Below, piece after piece: positions 27,121 to 38,500 of a stretch of DNA of 64,000 nucleotides. Below the pieces are notes generated by a model. It did no database searches. It was not told the DNA's origin and worked only from the letters and a program-made list of their open reading frames with translations. Within the stretch, counting starts at the first letter, position 1; every line of letters begins with the position of its first letter. Origin of the DNA: Clostridium sp. GTDB taxonomy: Bacteria > Bacteroidota > Bacteroidia > Bacteroidales > Muribaculaceae. The stretch is from the NCBI GenBank assembly GCA_023663805.1, contig JAMPGR010000001.1, positions 1 through 64,000 of the forward strand, in the 5' to 3' direction. Both the position numbers and the translations under genes were made by a program.

Positions 27121-30100
27121 ATGAAACATGCCAGATATTTACTGCTGATGCTGATGGTGGCGTTAATGGCCACAACCACATCGGCTCAGACAACAACCAT
27201 ACGCGGCGTTGTCTACGACGAATTCGACGATCCGATTATGGGAGCCGTCATACACGAGGTCGACAAGAACAACCGCGTCTATAACACGACTACAACCGAC
27301 ATAAACGGCGAGTTCTCGATCCCGGTCAAGAACATGTCGAACAAACTCCGTGTTTCCTATGTCGGCTACGAACGACAGGATTTTCCGATCCAGCCGAAGA
27401 TGGAAATCAAGATGAAGAGCCAGACCTCGCTCCATGAAGTCGTCGTGACAGCCTCGAAGATTGTCAAAGACGGCTCGATGCCGGTGCCGACAAGGGAATT
27501 CTCCGGCGCCATGCAGTCTATCAGCACCAAGGAGTTCGAGGGGCTTTCGGTTTCCTCAATCGACGATGCACTCCAGGGGCGTCTCGCCGGACTCGACATC
27601 GTCAGTTCGTCCGGAGACCTCGGAGCCGGATCATCGATGAGAATCCGCGGCGCAGGATCGATCAACGCAAACACAACCCCGCTGATTGTTCTCAATGACA
27701 TCCCCTACGAAAGCCACGTTGACGACTCCTTCGACTACTCGAACGCGACACAGGAACAGTTCGCATCCCTTCTGAGTATTAACCCGGAGGACATCGAGGA
27801 AATTACGGTTTTGAAAGACGGCGCCTCGGCGGCAATCTACGGTGCACGCGGAGCGAACGGCGTTATTATGATCCGCACCAAACGCGGCGTCAAAGGTCCG
27901 CCCCGGGTACAGATTCTCTATAAGTTCTCCGGCCACAAACAGCCGAAGGGCCGCAAGATGCTTAGCGGCGACGACTACACGATGTTGATGAAACAGGCGC
28001 TGTTCAACGTTCGCCAGGACGAAAACGACTCGAACATACCCGAATACAGTTATGACCGCTCCGACATGTCCCGCTACTACAACTTCAGCCAGAACACAGA
28101 CTGGGTCGACGAAGTACGAAAGTATGGTTTCACCAACGACCAGACCGTCAATATAACCGGCGGCGGCGACAAGGCGAAATACCGCGTCTCGATCGGATAC
28201 TACGACCAGACCGGTACCATTATCGGACAGCACTACAACCGTATCTCGAACCTGATGAACCTCGACTATCAGGTCAGCGACCGTCTGAAATTCTCAACAG
28301 AATTCCAACTGACATACTCGAAGAACAAAAAGAACTACCAGGACGGGGACTTCCTCGGAGGAATGAGTCTTCTCGACATCGCATATAAAAAGATGCCGAA
28401 TGTCTCGGTCTATGAATACGACGCCTCGGGGCAGCGCAGCGACAATTTCTACTTTATCCCGATGACCTCGGCTATCGACAACAACCAGAAGTATATGGCC
28501 AATCCGGTCGCACTCGCCGAACTTGCAAAATATGACGAAACTTCGATGAGAATTATCCCGACGCTCCGCCTCCAGTATGACATCCTCGATCCGTCGCGCC
28601 ATCGCCTGCGCTACACCGGCTATGTCCAGTTCGACATCGAAAACAAAAAAGAGAACAAGATGCTTCCGCGCGAGTTCCTCCAGAGCGGTTGGCAGAGCTA
28701 CGATCTCAGCCGTGTCTACAACCGCGACGCCGAGTCGCTCAACATCCAGACCAAACACGACCTTCTGTTTGTTCCGAACCTCGGCGACAAACACTCGCTG
28801 ATGTTATATGCAGCATGGGAACTGACAACCGGTAACTCGCAGTATCAGTCATTCAAAAAGAGCGCGATTCCGACCGGTATCGACGATGCGACCCAGCCCG
28901 GATACTTCCTCCAGGAAATGTCAGAACGCGGCCAGTGGCGTTCGATGGCATATATGGGCCGTCTCCACTACTCCCTGCTCGGACGCTATATCATCGACGC
29001 GACAGTCCGTCGCGACGGTTCGACACGCTTCGGTCCCGGCCACCGCTGGGGAACATTCCCGGCCGTATCGCTCAAATGGATTATCTCCGACGAGCCCTTT
29101 ATGGAACCCACCAACAACTGGCTGAACATGCTCGCCATCCGTCCCGGTTTCGGCAAAACCGGACGTATGCCCGACTCGGAGTATCTCCATTTCGCCAAAT
29201 ACACAACCGGCGGAACTTATATCGACATCCCCTCGATGCGTCCCGAATCGGTCCGTCTGAACAATCTCCGCTGGGAGACGGCGACTTCGTTCAACGTCGG
29301 CGCAGACTTCGCCTTCTGGAACTACAAAGTCAACGCCGACGCAAACATCTACTGGGAGACAGACGATAATCTTCTGTTCCAGAACCAGTCGATTCCCTCT
29401 TCGAGCGGCTTCGGGTCGCTCAGCTGGATCAACGGCGGCTCGATGAAGAAACAGGGGTGGGAAATCAATATCTACACGACGAAACTGATATCGTTCGGCG
29501 ACTGGTCGTTCGATGTCAACGCAAACTTCGCCAACTCGACAGGAAAAATCAAATCCCTGCTTCCGTCGATCCTGAACGACTACAACGCCGACTACGGATA
29601 CAACAACGGCGAATATCTCAGCCGGATCCAGGTCGGGAACGCATACGGTTCGATCTACGGATTCCGTTACAAAGGTGTCTACCAGTACTCCGAGTATCAG
29701 GAGGGACGCCAGGGCAGTTCTCCTGTCGTTCGCGACGCCTCCGGCAAAATCGTCCATGACTCTTATGGCAACCCGCTCTATACCTATTTCAACTACGGTG
29801 GAAGCCACCAGTACAAGTTCCAGGGGGGCGATGCAATCTACGAAGATATCAACCACGACGGAAACATCGACGAACTCGACATCGTCTATCTCGGAAACTG
29901 CAACCCGAAACTGACCGGCGGATTCGGCTTCACCGTCCGCTGGAAACAACTCTCGATGAACGCCTTCTTCAACTACCGCTACGGCAACAAGATTATAAAC
30001 CGCGCCCGAATGAACGCCGAGGCTATGGAAAACAGTTACAACCAGTCGATTGCCGTGAACTACCGCTGGCGCAAAGAGGGAGACCTGACCGAGATACCCC

Positions 30101-30402
30101 GCGCCCACTACAATGGAAATGTCATGGCCTACAACACTCTCGGTTCCGACCGGTTCGTCGAAGACGGCTCCTTCCTGCGGTTCAAATACCTGACATTCAA
30201 CTACGCCTTCGACAAGGATCTGCTCCAGCATATCCGTCTGAACTCGCTGAATCTCTACCTGACGCTGAACAACCTCTGGACATGGACGAAATACACCGGA
30301 GTCGACCCCGAACTCTCGCCCGACAGCCGCGGAATCTGTTATGATGACTCGAACACTCCGCGCTCGCAGTATTTCACCTTCGGAGTAACAGTCGGTTTCT
30401 AA
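27121..30402 (+). CDS. SusC-like TonB-dependent outer-membrane transporter 1
   Basis: A TonB-dependent receptor of 1093 residues of the SusC/RagA class that imports glycan oligomers across the outer membrane with its SusD partner. After a signal peptide (about 1-22) comes a carboxypeptidase-regulatory-like domain (TTIRGVVYDEFDDPIMGAVI, to about 105), the plug with LQGRLAGLDIVSSSGDLG and MRIRGAGSI, then a 22-strand-type barrel ending in an aromatic residue (TVGF). There is no STN domain, so signalling through an anti-sigma factor is unlikely; control is more likely by the hybrid regulator encoded downstream. The SusD gene follows after 29 bp. Confidence 0.95.
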   Translation: MKHARYLLLMLMVALMATTTSAQTTTIRGVVYDEFDDPIMGAVIHEVDKNNRVYNTTTTDINGEFSIPVKNMSNKLRVSYVGYERQDFPIQPKMEIKMKSQTSLHEVVVTASKIVKDGSMPVPTREFSGAMQSISTKEFEGLSVSSIDDALQGRLAGLDIVSSSGDLGAGSSMRIRGAGSINANTTPLIVLNDIPYESHVDDSFDYSNATQEQFASLLSINPEDIEEITVLKDGASAAIYGARGANGVIMIRTKRGVKGPPRVQILYKFSGHKQPKGRKMLSGDDYTMLMKQALFNVRQDENDSNIPEYSYDRSDMSRYYNFSQNTDWVDEVRKYGFTNDQTVNITGGGDKAKYRVSIGYYDQTGTIIGQHYNRISNLMNLDYQVSDRLKFSTEFQLTYSKNKKNYQDGDFLGGMSLLDIAYKKMPNVSVYEYDASGQRSDNFYFIPMTSAIDNNQKYMANPVALAELAKYDETSMRIIPTLRLQYDILDPSRHRLRYTGYVQFDIENKKENKMLPREFLQSGWQSYDLSRVYNRDAESLNIQTKHDLLFVPNLGDKHSLMLYAAWELTTGNSQYQSFKKSAIPTGIDDATQPGYFLQEMSERGQWRSMAYMGRLHYSLLGRYIIDATVRRDGSTRFGPGHRWGTFPAVSLKWIISDEPFMEPTNNWLNMLAIRPGFGKTGRMPDSEYLHFAKYTTGGTYIDIPSMRPESVRLNNLRWETATSFNVGADFAFWNYKVNADANIYWETDDNLLFQNQSIPSSSGFGSLSWINGGSMKKQGWEINIYTTKLISFGDWSFDVNANFANSTGKIKSLLPSILNDYNADYGYNNGEYLSRIQVGNAYGSIYGFRYKGVYQYSEYQEGRQGSSPVVRDASGKIVHDSYGNPLYTYFNYGGSHQYKFQGGDAIYEDINHDGNIDELDIVYLGNCNPKLTGGFGFTVRWKQLSMNAFFNYRYGNKIINRARMNAEAMENSYNQSIAVNYRWRKEGDLTEIPRAHYNGNVMAYNTLGSDRFVEDGSFLRFKYLTFNYAFDKDLLQHIRLNSLNLYLTLNNLWTWTKYTGVDPELSPDSRGICYDDSNTPRSQYFTFGVTVGF

Positions 30403-30431
30403 CCACAAATCTATTTCATCGACCATAAATT

Positions 30432-31976
30432 ATGAAAACCGCTTTTCTAAAATATACCGTTCTGGCAACCGCTGTCTCGATGACGATGACTTCGTGTGAC
30501 GATTTCTTCGACCTGAGGCCGACAAACAAAATGGTCATCGACGACTATTGGCAGAGCGAAGACGACGTTCTCGCCGTTACGGCTTCGATCTACGACCAGT
30601 TGAACAGCGAGGGATGTATGCAGCGACTGCTTCTATGGAGCGAGTTCCGCAGCGACAACTGCCTGCTGTCGAACACCGACAACAGCGACATCTCCGCCTT
30701 CTCGACTCTGACGCTGTCGCCGACAAACGGCTACACCTCCTGGGGAGACTTCTATACCGCAATAAACTATTGCAATACGGTCGAAGCCTTCGCTCCGCGC
30801 GTCTGCGAAGCATCGCCGACCTTCACCCGCGCACAACTCGACGCATATATTGCCGAAGTCCGCGGCCTGCGCGCACTCTGCTATTTCACCCTCATCCGCA
30901 CATTCCGCGACATTCCCTTTGTTCTCGAACCGACAATCGACGACGAGGTAGAGTTCGACGTTCCACAGTCTGACCCCGACGACATTGTCGACTATCTGAT
31001 AAACGACCTGAAGGAATATGAAGGCCGGGCTCAGACTTCGTTCGCCAACACGCTCTATCTTCACGGTCGCATGACCCAGGCAGGCATACGCGCCCTTCTC
31101 GCCGACATGCTCCTATGGCGCGGCCGCTGGAGCGAATGTATCGAGTACTGCGACAAGATTCTGACCGACGCGAACAATCCCCTCTCGCTTGTCGAAGGCG
31201 CCAATTACGCCTCCCAGGTATTCATCAACGGCAACTCGCGCGAGTCTATATTCGAACTACAGTTCTCCGGCTCGACAACTCCGAACTATGCCCTTCGCAA
31301 ATTCTACGGCAAGTCCGACGGCGGATACGGCGAACAGTACTTTATCGCAAACGATGTCTCCTCGATCTTCGAACTGACCGACGCACGTCTTTATAACTCG
31401 ATGCAGTTCAACGGAGTCAGCGACGCGACACGATGCATAACGAAATATGCCCAGAGCGTCACGAACCCTTTCACGGCTAACGACCGCCGTTACAACCCGA
31501 CCGACCTGACAAACAGTAACTGGATCTTCTACCGTCTGGCCGACATCTACCTGATGAAAGCCGAGGCACTGGCCGAATCGAACGGCGACCTGGAGACTGT
31601 ATGGGAACTCTGCTCGAAGACCTACGACCGCGCCAACTATAACAGCGAAGCAGGACTCCTCCCCCACCCCGCAACCACCGAAGAAGCGCGGAATCTCGTC
31701 ATGAACGAGCGCCAGCGCGAATTCATGTTCGAAGGGAAACGCTACTTCGACATACTCCGGCGAATCAAGAACCATCCCGACGAGTTCCAGAATATGGTAG
31801 CAAATTATCTGAAGCCCCGCTACATCCGCGAAAAAGTCGACAACCAGACGATCAACGCCAAACTAATCTCGGTCGACGCTCTCTACATGCCGATCAACAA
31901 CAACGAACTGCGCCACAATACCCAACTGGTACAGAACCCGTTCTACAAAACATCGTCCAACATCGAAAAGAACTGA
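30432..31976 (+). CDS. SusD/RagB-like surface lipoprotein 1
   Basis: A 514-residue SusD-family glycan-binding lipoprotein that caps the SusC barrel. The lipobox is SMTMTSC with Cys22 followed by DDFFDL. The N-terminal RPTNKM..DDYWQSEDDVLA region and the C-terminal block NERQREFMFEGKRYFDILR are typical of the family. It forms the pair with the SusC gene just upstream and is followed 6 bp later by a FAS1 lipoprotein gene, so all are on one transcript. The bound glycan cannot be predicted from the sequence. Confidence 0.95.
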   Translation: MKTAFLKYTVLATAVSMTMTSCDDFFDLRPTNKMVIDDYWQSEDDVLAVTASIYDQLNSEGCMQRLLLWSEFRSDNCLLSNTDNSDISAFSTLTLSPTNGYTSWGDFYTAINYCNTVEAFAPRVCEASPTFTRAQLDAYIAEVRGLRALCYFTLIRTFRDIPFVLEPTIDDEVEFDVPQSDPDDIVDYLINDLKEYEGRAQTSFANTLYLHGRMTQAGIRALLADMLLWRGRWSECIEYCDKILTDANNPLSLVEGANYASQVFINGNSRESIFELQFSGSTTPNYALRKFYGKSDGGYGEQYFIANDVSSIFELTDARLYNSMQFNGVSDATRCITKYAQSVTNPFTANDRRYNPTDLTNSNWIFYRLADIYLMKAEALAESNGDLETVWELCSKTYDRANYNSEAGLLPHPATTEEARNLVMNERQREFMFEGKRYFDILRRIKNHPDEFQNMVANYLKPRYIREKVDNQTINAKLISVDALYMPINNNELRHNTQLVQNPFYKTSSNIEKN

Positions 31977-31982
31977 TATCCG

Positions 31983-33857
31983 ATGAGAATTCTGAATAAC
32001 ATATTGTTTGCGACCGCTGTCGCTGCCGTCTCACTGACGCTGTCATCCTGCAGCGACGAATTCGACGAAGGGTCTCTCTATACACTGACCGCCGACACCG
32101 TCGCCTCATATATCGACAGCAACGACGACTTCTCGACCTTCCGACAACTGATGGACGAGACCGGAACCCGCGGACTTCTGTCGACCTACGGCCACTACAC
32201 ATGCTTCCTGCCGACCAACAAGGCCTTCGAACGCTATTTCGCCGAGACCTCCACTTCGCTCGAGTCGATGACCGACCAGGAGAAAGAGACCCTTATGTAT
32301 AACCATATCGTCATGAACTCCCAGACCGAATACACCTCCGACAAATTCGAGGAGGGGTCGCTCCCGTCGGTCTCGATGAGCACTCAGAAAATCAACATCT
32401 CATACCGCGCCGACGACTCGGGGTTCAACTTCGACATTCTTGTCAACAGCCGCGCCGTCATCATCGAACGAGATATCGAGGCCCACAACGGTGTGCTCCA
32501 TACGATCGACAATGTCCTCTACTATCCTAACGAATTTATCGACGATATCCTCGGCCAGCAACAGGGCTTCACGCTCTTCCTCGAGGCCATGCGGAAGACA
32601 GGAGTATGTGATCTGGTCCATACGATCTATGACAGTCAGTATGTTCCCGAGGTCGGCATCGAAGGATTCAAGGACCCGGCCAATCCCGAATGGAAGCCCT
32701 ATTTCGTCCCCCAGGAGAAACGAACCGCATACACCTGCTTCGCCGAGCCCGACGAAGTCTTCGCCAAAGCGGGTATCACCACCGTCGACCAGCTCGAGGC
32801 CTTCGCACAGAAATACTACGGCACATCGGAGTCAGGCAACCTGACGGCACCCGACAACGCGCTGAACCGATTTGTCCGCTACCACATTCTCGACCGCCAG
32901 CTTGGCGCGAACGAATTCTTCCGCACCAACAACACGATTGCTTCGCGGGTCGAGGAGGTCGAGGAATTCTACCCGACACTCTATGACGACCGTCTGATCG
33001 AAGTCAAGAACCGGCAGGGGGGCGTTCTGAATTTCCGGAACAACACGTCAGACCTGTCGCGCGTCCCCGCTTTCGTTTCGATTGACGAAACACGCCGCAA
33101 CATAAACGCCATCAACGCCTATATCCACGCCATCGGCGACATTCTCGTCTACGACGAAGATGTCATGCGGAACGACGTCCTGAACCGCCGCATCCGCGTC
33201 GATATCGGGAATCTCCTCCCCGAACTCGCCAACAACTACTACCGCTGGACCCCCTGCGACGACAATTACGCAGGAATCAAGATCCCCGGCGACGGCGTCT
33301 ATTCGAAATATTTCACATGTACGGACGCGACACGTCCATATCTGACATTCTTCGACGACGGTACGTACCACGCTGTCCAGTTCTATGTCCGCGGCTGGTT
33401 TGACTACGAGATCAAGTCTCTCCCCGTTCCCCCGGGAGAATGGGAAATGCGTATCGGAGCAACGATGCACGACTGGTATGGTATCGCCCAGATTTTCCTC
33501 GACGGAGAAATCCAGGGAATCCCGATCGACCTCGCAGCCGGGCAGACCGCCAACGACCTGCGTGTCGGCTGGGAAGCGGACGACGCGATGGGTAACCTGA
33601 ACAAAGAGAACGACAAGGCGATGAGAAACCGCGGCTATATGAAAGGTCCCCACTCCGAACTGATTCCCGGAGGTGGCGGAAAAACCCTCCGCGAGGATTC
33701 CCACTATCTCCGGATTATCGTCGGTCGTTTCAATTCGGCCGATTATGCTCAGCATACATTCCGTAGCAAAAACATCTATTCCGACGAAAAATATTTCGTC
33801 ATCGAATATATCGAACTGATACCGACCTCGCAGATTGAAAACGAAGATCCGTATTGA
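31983..33857 (+). CDS. FAS1-domain surface lipoprotein 2
   Basis: A 624-residue predicted lipoprotein (lipobox LTLSSC, Cys23, then SDEFDEG). Two FAS1-like domains are visible: VASYIDSNDDFSTFRQLMD with CFLPTNKAFERYF and GVLHTIDNVL, then a second, less typical one from about residue 185 (FIDDILGQQQGFTLFLEAM) to about 395. The last 200 residues form a separate beta-rich domain (YHAVQFYVRGWFDYEIKS, GEWEMRIGA) of the kind found at the ends of PUL accessory proteins. It follows the SusD gene directly, the position where SusE/SusF-like surface glycan-binding proteins normally occur, so it may take that role here. Confidence 0.85.
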   Translation: MRILNNILFATAVAAVSLTLSSCSDEFDEGSLYTLTADTVASYIDSNDDFSTFRQLMDETGTRGLLSTYGHYTCFLPTNKAFERYFAETSTSLESMTDQEKETLMYNHIVMNSQTEYTSDKFEEGSLPSVSMSTQKINISYRADDSGFNFDILVNSRAVIIERDIEAHNGVLHTIDNVLYYPNEFIDDILGQQQGFTLFLEAMRKTGVCDLVHTIYDSQYVPEVGIEGFKDPANPEWKPYFVPQEKRTAYTCFAEPDEVFAKAGITTVDQLEAFAQKYYGTSESGNLTAPDNALNRFVRYHILDRQLGANEFFRTNNTIASRVEEVEEFYPTLYDDRLIEVKNRQGGVLNFRNNTSDLSRVPAFVSIDETRRNINAINAYIHAIGDILVYDEDVMRNDVLNRRIRVDIGNLLPELANNYYRWTPCDDNYAGIKIPGDGVYSKYFTCTDATRPYLTFFDDGTYHAVQFYVRGWFDYEIKSLPVPPGEWEMRIGATMHDWYGIAQIFLDGEIQGIPIDLAAGQTANDLRVGWEADDAMGNLNKENDKAMRNRGYMKGPHSELIPGGGGKTLREDSHYLRIIVGRFNSADYAQHTFRSKNIYSDEKYFVIEYIELIPTSQIENEDPY

Positions 33858-33923
33858 TTCGCGCGAAGAACTTTCTGAAATAAAAACAAACGAGATATTA
33901 CAATCTTAAAGAACCATAGAATC

Positions 33924-35501
33924 ATGAGATATCTGACCATAACGTGCCGCTCGGTTCTCGCTGCGATGCTGCTGGCTGTCGCCGGTGCATGCAGCGACAA
34001 CTGGGACTCACACTACGAACCGCAGCAACCGGATAGCGGCGAAACGCTCTATCAGATGATCGCCGCCGACCCGAACCTGTCGGTTTTCAAACAGATGGTT
34101 GACATCGCCGGATACGACAAAGTCCTGTCCGAAACCCAGACCTACACGGTCTGGGCTCCGGTTAACACGGCGCTCGGCGAAATCGATCTGTCAGACCAAG
34201 CTCTCGTACGGCGTACGGTGCTGAACCATATCGCACGCTTCAACCGTTCGACATCGACCCCCGGAAGCGAGGGAATCAGAATGATTAACGGAAAAAAATT
34301 CCGCTTCGACGGACGGCAGTTCGCCGGAGTCGACATTATCGATTCCGATATGATGGCGACAAACGGTGTGCTCCATACCCTGGACGCCGTCGTCCCCTAT
34401 GCCTACAACATCCGCGAATATATCGACAGCCACTCCGAAACATCGCTGATCTCGGACTTCATCTCCCGTTTCGACCAGAAAATCTTCGACCTTGGGAACT
34501 CGAAACCGATTGATGTCAACGAAAACGGCGAAACGGTCTACGACTCGGTCATAATCGAATATAACCGATTGCTCGAATATCCGGTTCTCGGTATCGGTTC
34601 GATTGCCGACGAGGATTCGGTCTATACGATGGTTATCCCGACCGACAACGCCTGGAACGATGCCTACGACCGGATAAAACCCTGGTTCGTCACCGACAAC
34701 GACTCCATCACCGACGTTCAGACCTCGCTGGCCGTGTTCAGCAACCAGATATTCCGCGCCGACATAACAGCTCCCGCCGGATTTGACATTCTGAAATCAA
34801 CAACCGGTTCCGTCTATCAAGACATCGACGCGCTGTTCGCCAACGCTGTCCGAACGACTGCCTCAAACGGGGCGATATGGTTGACCCCGGCTCTCGGACA
34901 GCGCGCTGTCGAATCGTGGAATCCAGAACTCGAAATCGAATCGGAAGCGACGATCACCCGCCGCCCCGACCAGGCCTCGCGCACAACCTGCCGCGTCATG
35001 AGCGTAAACGCCGACCATGAACTCGCGCCGCAAATCAGTGAACTCTCCTATATCTACGCGACATCCTCCTCACTGTCGAACCCGAAAGTCGAATTCACGA
35101 TCGAAAACCCCCTCTCGGGCAAATATGAAATCCACGCCTTTTTTGTCCCCGCTATTGCCGACAATCCGACAGCCACTGACGAACAGACACGTCTGAAATT
35201 CTCGGTCATACATCCCCGTTCGGCGGGAGCAAGCCGTACGACGACCGTCAACTTCACGAACAATAACTTCGTCACCTCTACAGACGCCGTCACCGACATT
35301 CTGGTCGGGGAAATAACCTTCCCCTGCAGCCACTTTGTCGATCGTCTCCGGCTGATGGACGAAACCTACGATCAGACGTCCGACACTTCCCCCTTCAAAA
35401 TAACTGTCGAGACAAACGTGACACAGAGCGAGTTCAACGCCGGAACCTACGTCCGTTCGTTCCGAATCGACCGTGTCGTTCTGGTCCCCGTCGTCGATTA
35501 A
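33924..35501 (+). CDS. FAS1-domain surface lipoprotein 3
   Basis: A 525-residue predicted lipoprotein (VAGAC, Cys23, then SDNWDSHYEP). The first FAS1 domain is clear: TLYQMIAADPNLSVFKQMVDIAGYDKVL with YTVWAPVNTAL, LNHIARF and NGVLHTLDAV. A second, more diverged FAS1 unit follows (about 165-330), then a C-terminal beta-sandwich (about 345-525) with NPKVEFTIENPLSGKYEIHAFFVP that resembles a binding module. The gene lies between the two SusC/SusD pairs, 66 bp after lipoprotein 2 and 29 bp before the second SusC gene. Function is inferred from position only. Confidence 0.83.
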   Translation: MRYLTITCRSVLAAMLLAVAGACSDNWDSHYEPQQPDSGETLYQMIAADPNLSVFKQMVDIAGYDKVLSETQTYTVWAPVNTALGEIDLSDQALVRRTVLNHIARFNRSTSTPGSEGIRMINGKKFRFDGRQFAGVDIIDSDMMATNGVLHTLDAVVPYAYNIREYIDSHSETSLISDFISRFDQKIFDLGNSKPIDVNENGETVYDSVIIEYNRLLEYPVLGIGSIADEDSVYTMVIPTDNAWNDAYDRIKPWFVTDNDSITDVQTSLAVFSNQIFRADITAPAGFDILKSTTGSVYQDIDALFANAVRTTASNGAIWLTPALGQRAVESWNPELEIESEATITRRPDQASRTTCRVMSVNADHELAPQISELSYIYATSSSLSNPKVEFTIENPLSGKYEIHAFFVPAIADNPTATDEQTRLKFSVIHPRSAGASRTTTVNFTNNNFVTSTDAVTDILVGEITFPCSHFVDRLRLMDETYDQTSDTSPFKITVETNVTQSEFNAGTYVRSFRIDRVVLVPVVD

Positions 35502-35530
35502 CAAACATCCGAATCTTTCTTTCGACAAAA

Positions 35531-38500
35531 ATGAAAACAGACAAAAAATTCATATTTGGGTTATTCCTCGGCGCGACACTCTCGATGACCCCGATGTCGA
35601 CTCCAACTGCCGCCGCTGCAACCCCCGGCGATCAGAGCAACCAGAGCGAATTTCAGGCCGATACACAAAAAGGTGTCGAGGTCGGCTTCACCATCCTGAA
35701 CGGGGCGACCGGACAACCTCTGCCGGGTGTGCGCATCAACTTCCGCGGCAGCGAAGCGACAGCCATGACCGGCGACAACGGAACCGTATCGGTTTCAATA
35801 CCAAACCGGCAAATGACCGCCGTTATCGAAGCCCCGGGATTCCTGCCGGCTGAGATAGCAGTCAGATCGCGTCAGACCGTTCTGGTCAATCTGACTCCCG
35901 TCTATAACGCCGCCCTCCCGATCGGCCAGACCGTCGCCGACCAGACCGTCGCCGACCTTTCGGGCGATCTGTTCGTCATCAGCCGCTCGGGGATGCCTGG
36001 ATCGGGCTACGCCGCTTTCGTTGATGGTATCCACTCGATCAACACCTCGTCCCAGCCTCTCTACGTTGTCGACGGCCAAATCTGGGAGCCGGACAACGAC
36101 GATTTCAGCATCATCAGCGGATATACACGTAATCCGCTCTCGCTGATCGATCCGAAGGATATCGAAGCAGTCAGAATCCGTCGCGACGGATTTGCGATCT
36201 ATGGAGCAAAAGCAGGAAATGGTGTCGTCGAGATAACAACACGGCGTGCCCGGACCGAAGCAACCGAGATCGAAGCCTTCGCCAACCTAGGATCGCGACA
36301 GCGGATTAGTTCGATTCCGATGATGGACGCCGGAGCCTACAGACTCTATGCAACCGACGTCATGGCCGGAATGTTCGACAACAGTTCGAAACTCGACAAA
36401 TTCAATTTCCTCAACGATGACCCGACCTCGACATCATATCTCGGAAGCCACGCAAACACCGACTGGCTCGACCGTCTGACCCGCAACGCGCTTCTGATGA
36501 GTTACGGAATCAATGTCCGCGGCGGTGACGACCGTGCGCTCTACGGATTCTCGCTCGGATATACCAAAAACGAAGCACCGGTCAAGGAAACATCTTTCGA
36601 CCGACTGAACATTCGCTTTAACTCCGACATAAATCTCTGGAAAGGACTGAAACTGCGCTTCGACGTCGCCTTTGCCCAGTCGAACGTCCATATGTTCGAC
36701 CAGGGTACCGACCCGATTTCCTCCCCTTATTATATTTCGCTTGTCAAGGCACCGGTCTATTCGACAAATGTCATCACATCGTCCGGCGAAACAACACGCA
36801 AACTGAGCGATGTCGACGAACTCGGAATCGGAAACCCCCTTGCGATTCTCGATCTCGGTCAGGGGGAGAGCCGAAACTACCGTTTCAACCTAATCGCTTC
36901 TCCGAGTTATACCTTCGGCAAATTCAAACTTAAGGGAACAGCAGGCTATATCTTCGACAAAGACAAGGAGAACTCCTTCCTCCCCGATTTCGGAGTCGCC
37001 GATGTCGACCTGAAAAACAACACAGGAGAGATCTACGGAACAATACGCCAGGCCGTCAAAAACCTGATGAATCGCCGAACTACCTTCAGCAGCGACATCC
37101 ACCTGACATATACGCCGCTGAACGACTGGAACAACACCCTGAGTTTCACCGGAGGCTGGCGCTACCAGAACGATACACGCATCATGTCGTACGGCCAGGG
37201 CTACAATACCGGTTCTGACTATGTCAACGACCTGAACGCAACCGACTCGAACCTTTACTACTCCGACGGATTCTCACTCGAGTGGCGCAATATCGGCTGG
37301 TATCTGACCGCCGGTTACTCCTGGCGTAACCGGTATTTCCTGTCGGCCGAGGCTGTCCTTGAGTCGGCATCGCGTTTCGGCAAAAACGCTCCAGGAGCGG
37401 CCCACATCGCCGGTGTCAGCTGGGGATTGTTCCCGTCGGTTAATGCCGCATGGGTTCTGTCGAACGAAGATTTTATGGCCGACGCCCCGAAAATCGACCT
37501 TCTGAAACTCCAGCTCGGATACTCGATGACCGGCAACGACAACCTTCCGATGAACGCAGGTTCGACCTACTTCGTCTCGACACCGTTCCTGGGCAACACC
37601 TATGGCTACACGCTCGCGAACTTCGGAAACGACCGGCTGAAATGGGAAACAACCCGGACAGCCCGCGCTGCAATCGACGCCGCCTTCTTCGGAAACCGTC
37701 TGAAACTGACCCTCGAAGGGTATCTGTCGTCGACATCAGACCTTCTGATGTTGAAACAACTCGACGATATCGCCGGCATCGACACATACTGGACCAACGG
37801 AGGTTCGCTCCGTAACCGCGGCGGAAGCTTCGCGGTCAGCGGACGTGTAGTCGACACCCGCGACTGGCATCTCGACCTCGGCGCCCAAATCGGTATGTAC
37901 CGGAACAAAGTGACCAAACTGACAGACGGCAATTTTATCTCCGATATCGCCGGAGGTCAGGTTTTGACCTCTGTAGGTAATCCTGTCGGTGTCTTCTATG
38001 GTTATGAATCGAACGGCGTCTTCAGCACAGCCGCCGCGGCAGCCGCCGCAGGGCTTGGAATCGTTCGCACAGACGGTTCGGTCGCGAAATTCGAAGCGGG
38101 CGACATCCGCTTCGCCGACCTCGACAAAGACAATATCATCTCCGAAAAAGACCGTAAGATTATCGGCAACCCTAACCCCGACTTCTACGGGAACATCAAT
38201 ATGAGCCTTAACTGGCGTAATCTGACTCTCTCGACAATGTTCACCTACTCTGTCGGCAACGATATCTACAACGCTCTCCGCGCCAACCTCGAGTCGGGCA
38301 GCGATATCCTGAACCAGTCGACCGCGATGACCTCACGCTGGCGTGCCGAGGGTCAGACGACCGATATTCCACGCGCAACCTACGGCGACCCGATGGGTAA
38401 TTCGCGTTTCTCGAACCGCTGGATAGAGGACGGTTCGTATCTTCGCTGGAAATCCCTGTCGCTGAGTTATAATATTCCGCTCAGAAGTTCGTTCATCCAG

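Noticed and set aside
28921..30426. Open frame of 501 codons antisense to SusC 1
   Set aside because: High-GC codon usage of the SusC gene keeps the opposite frame open; the translation has no recognisable domain.
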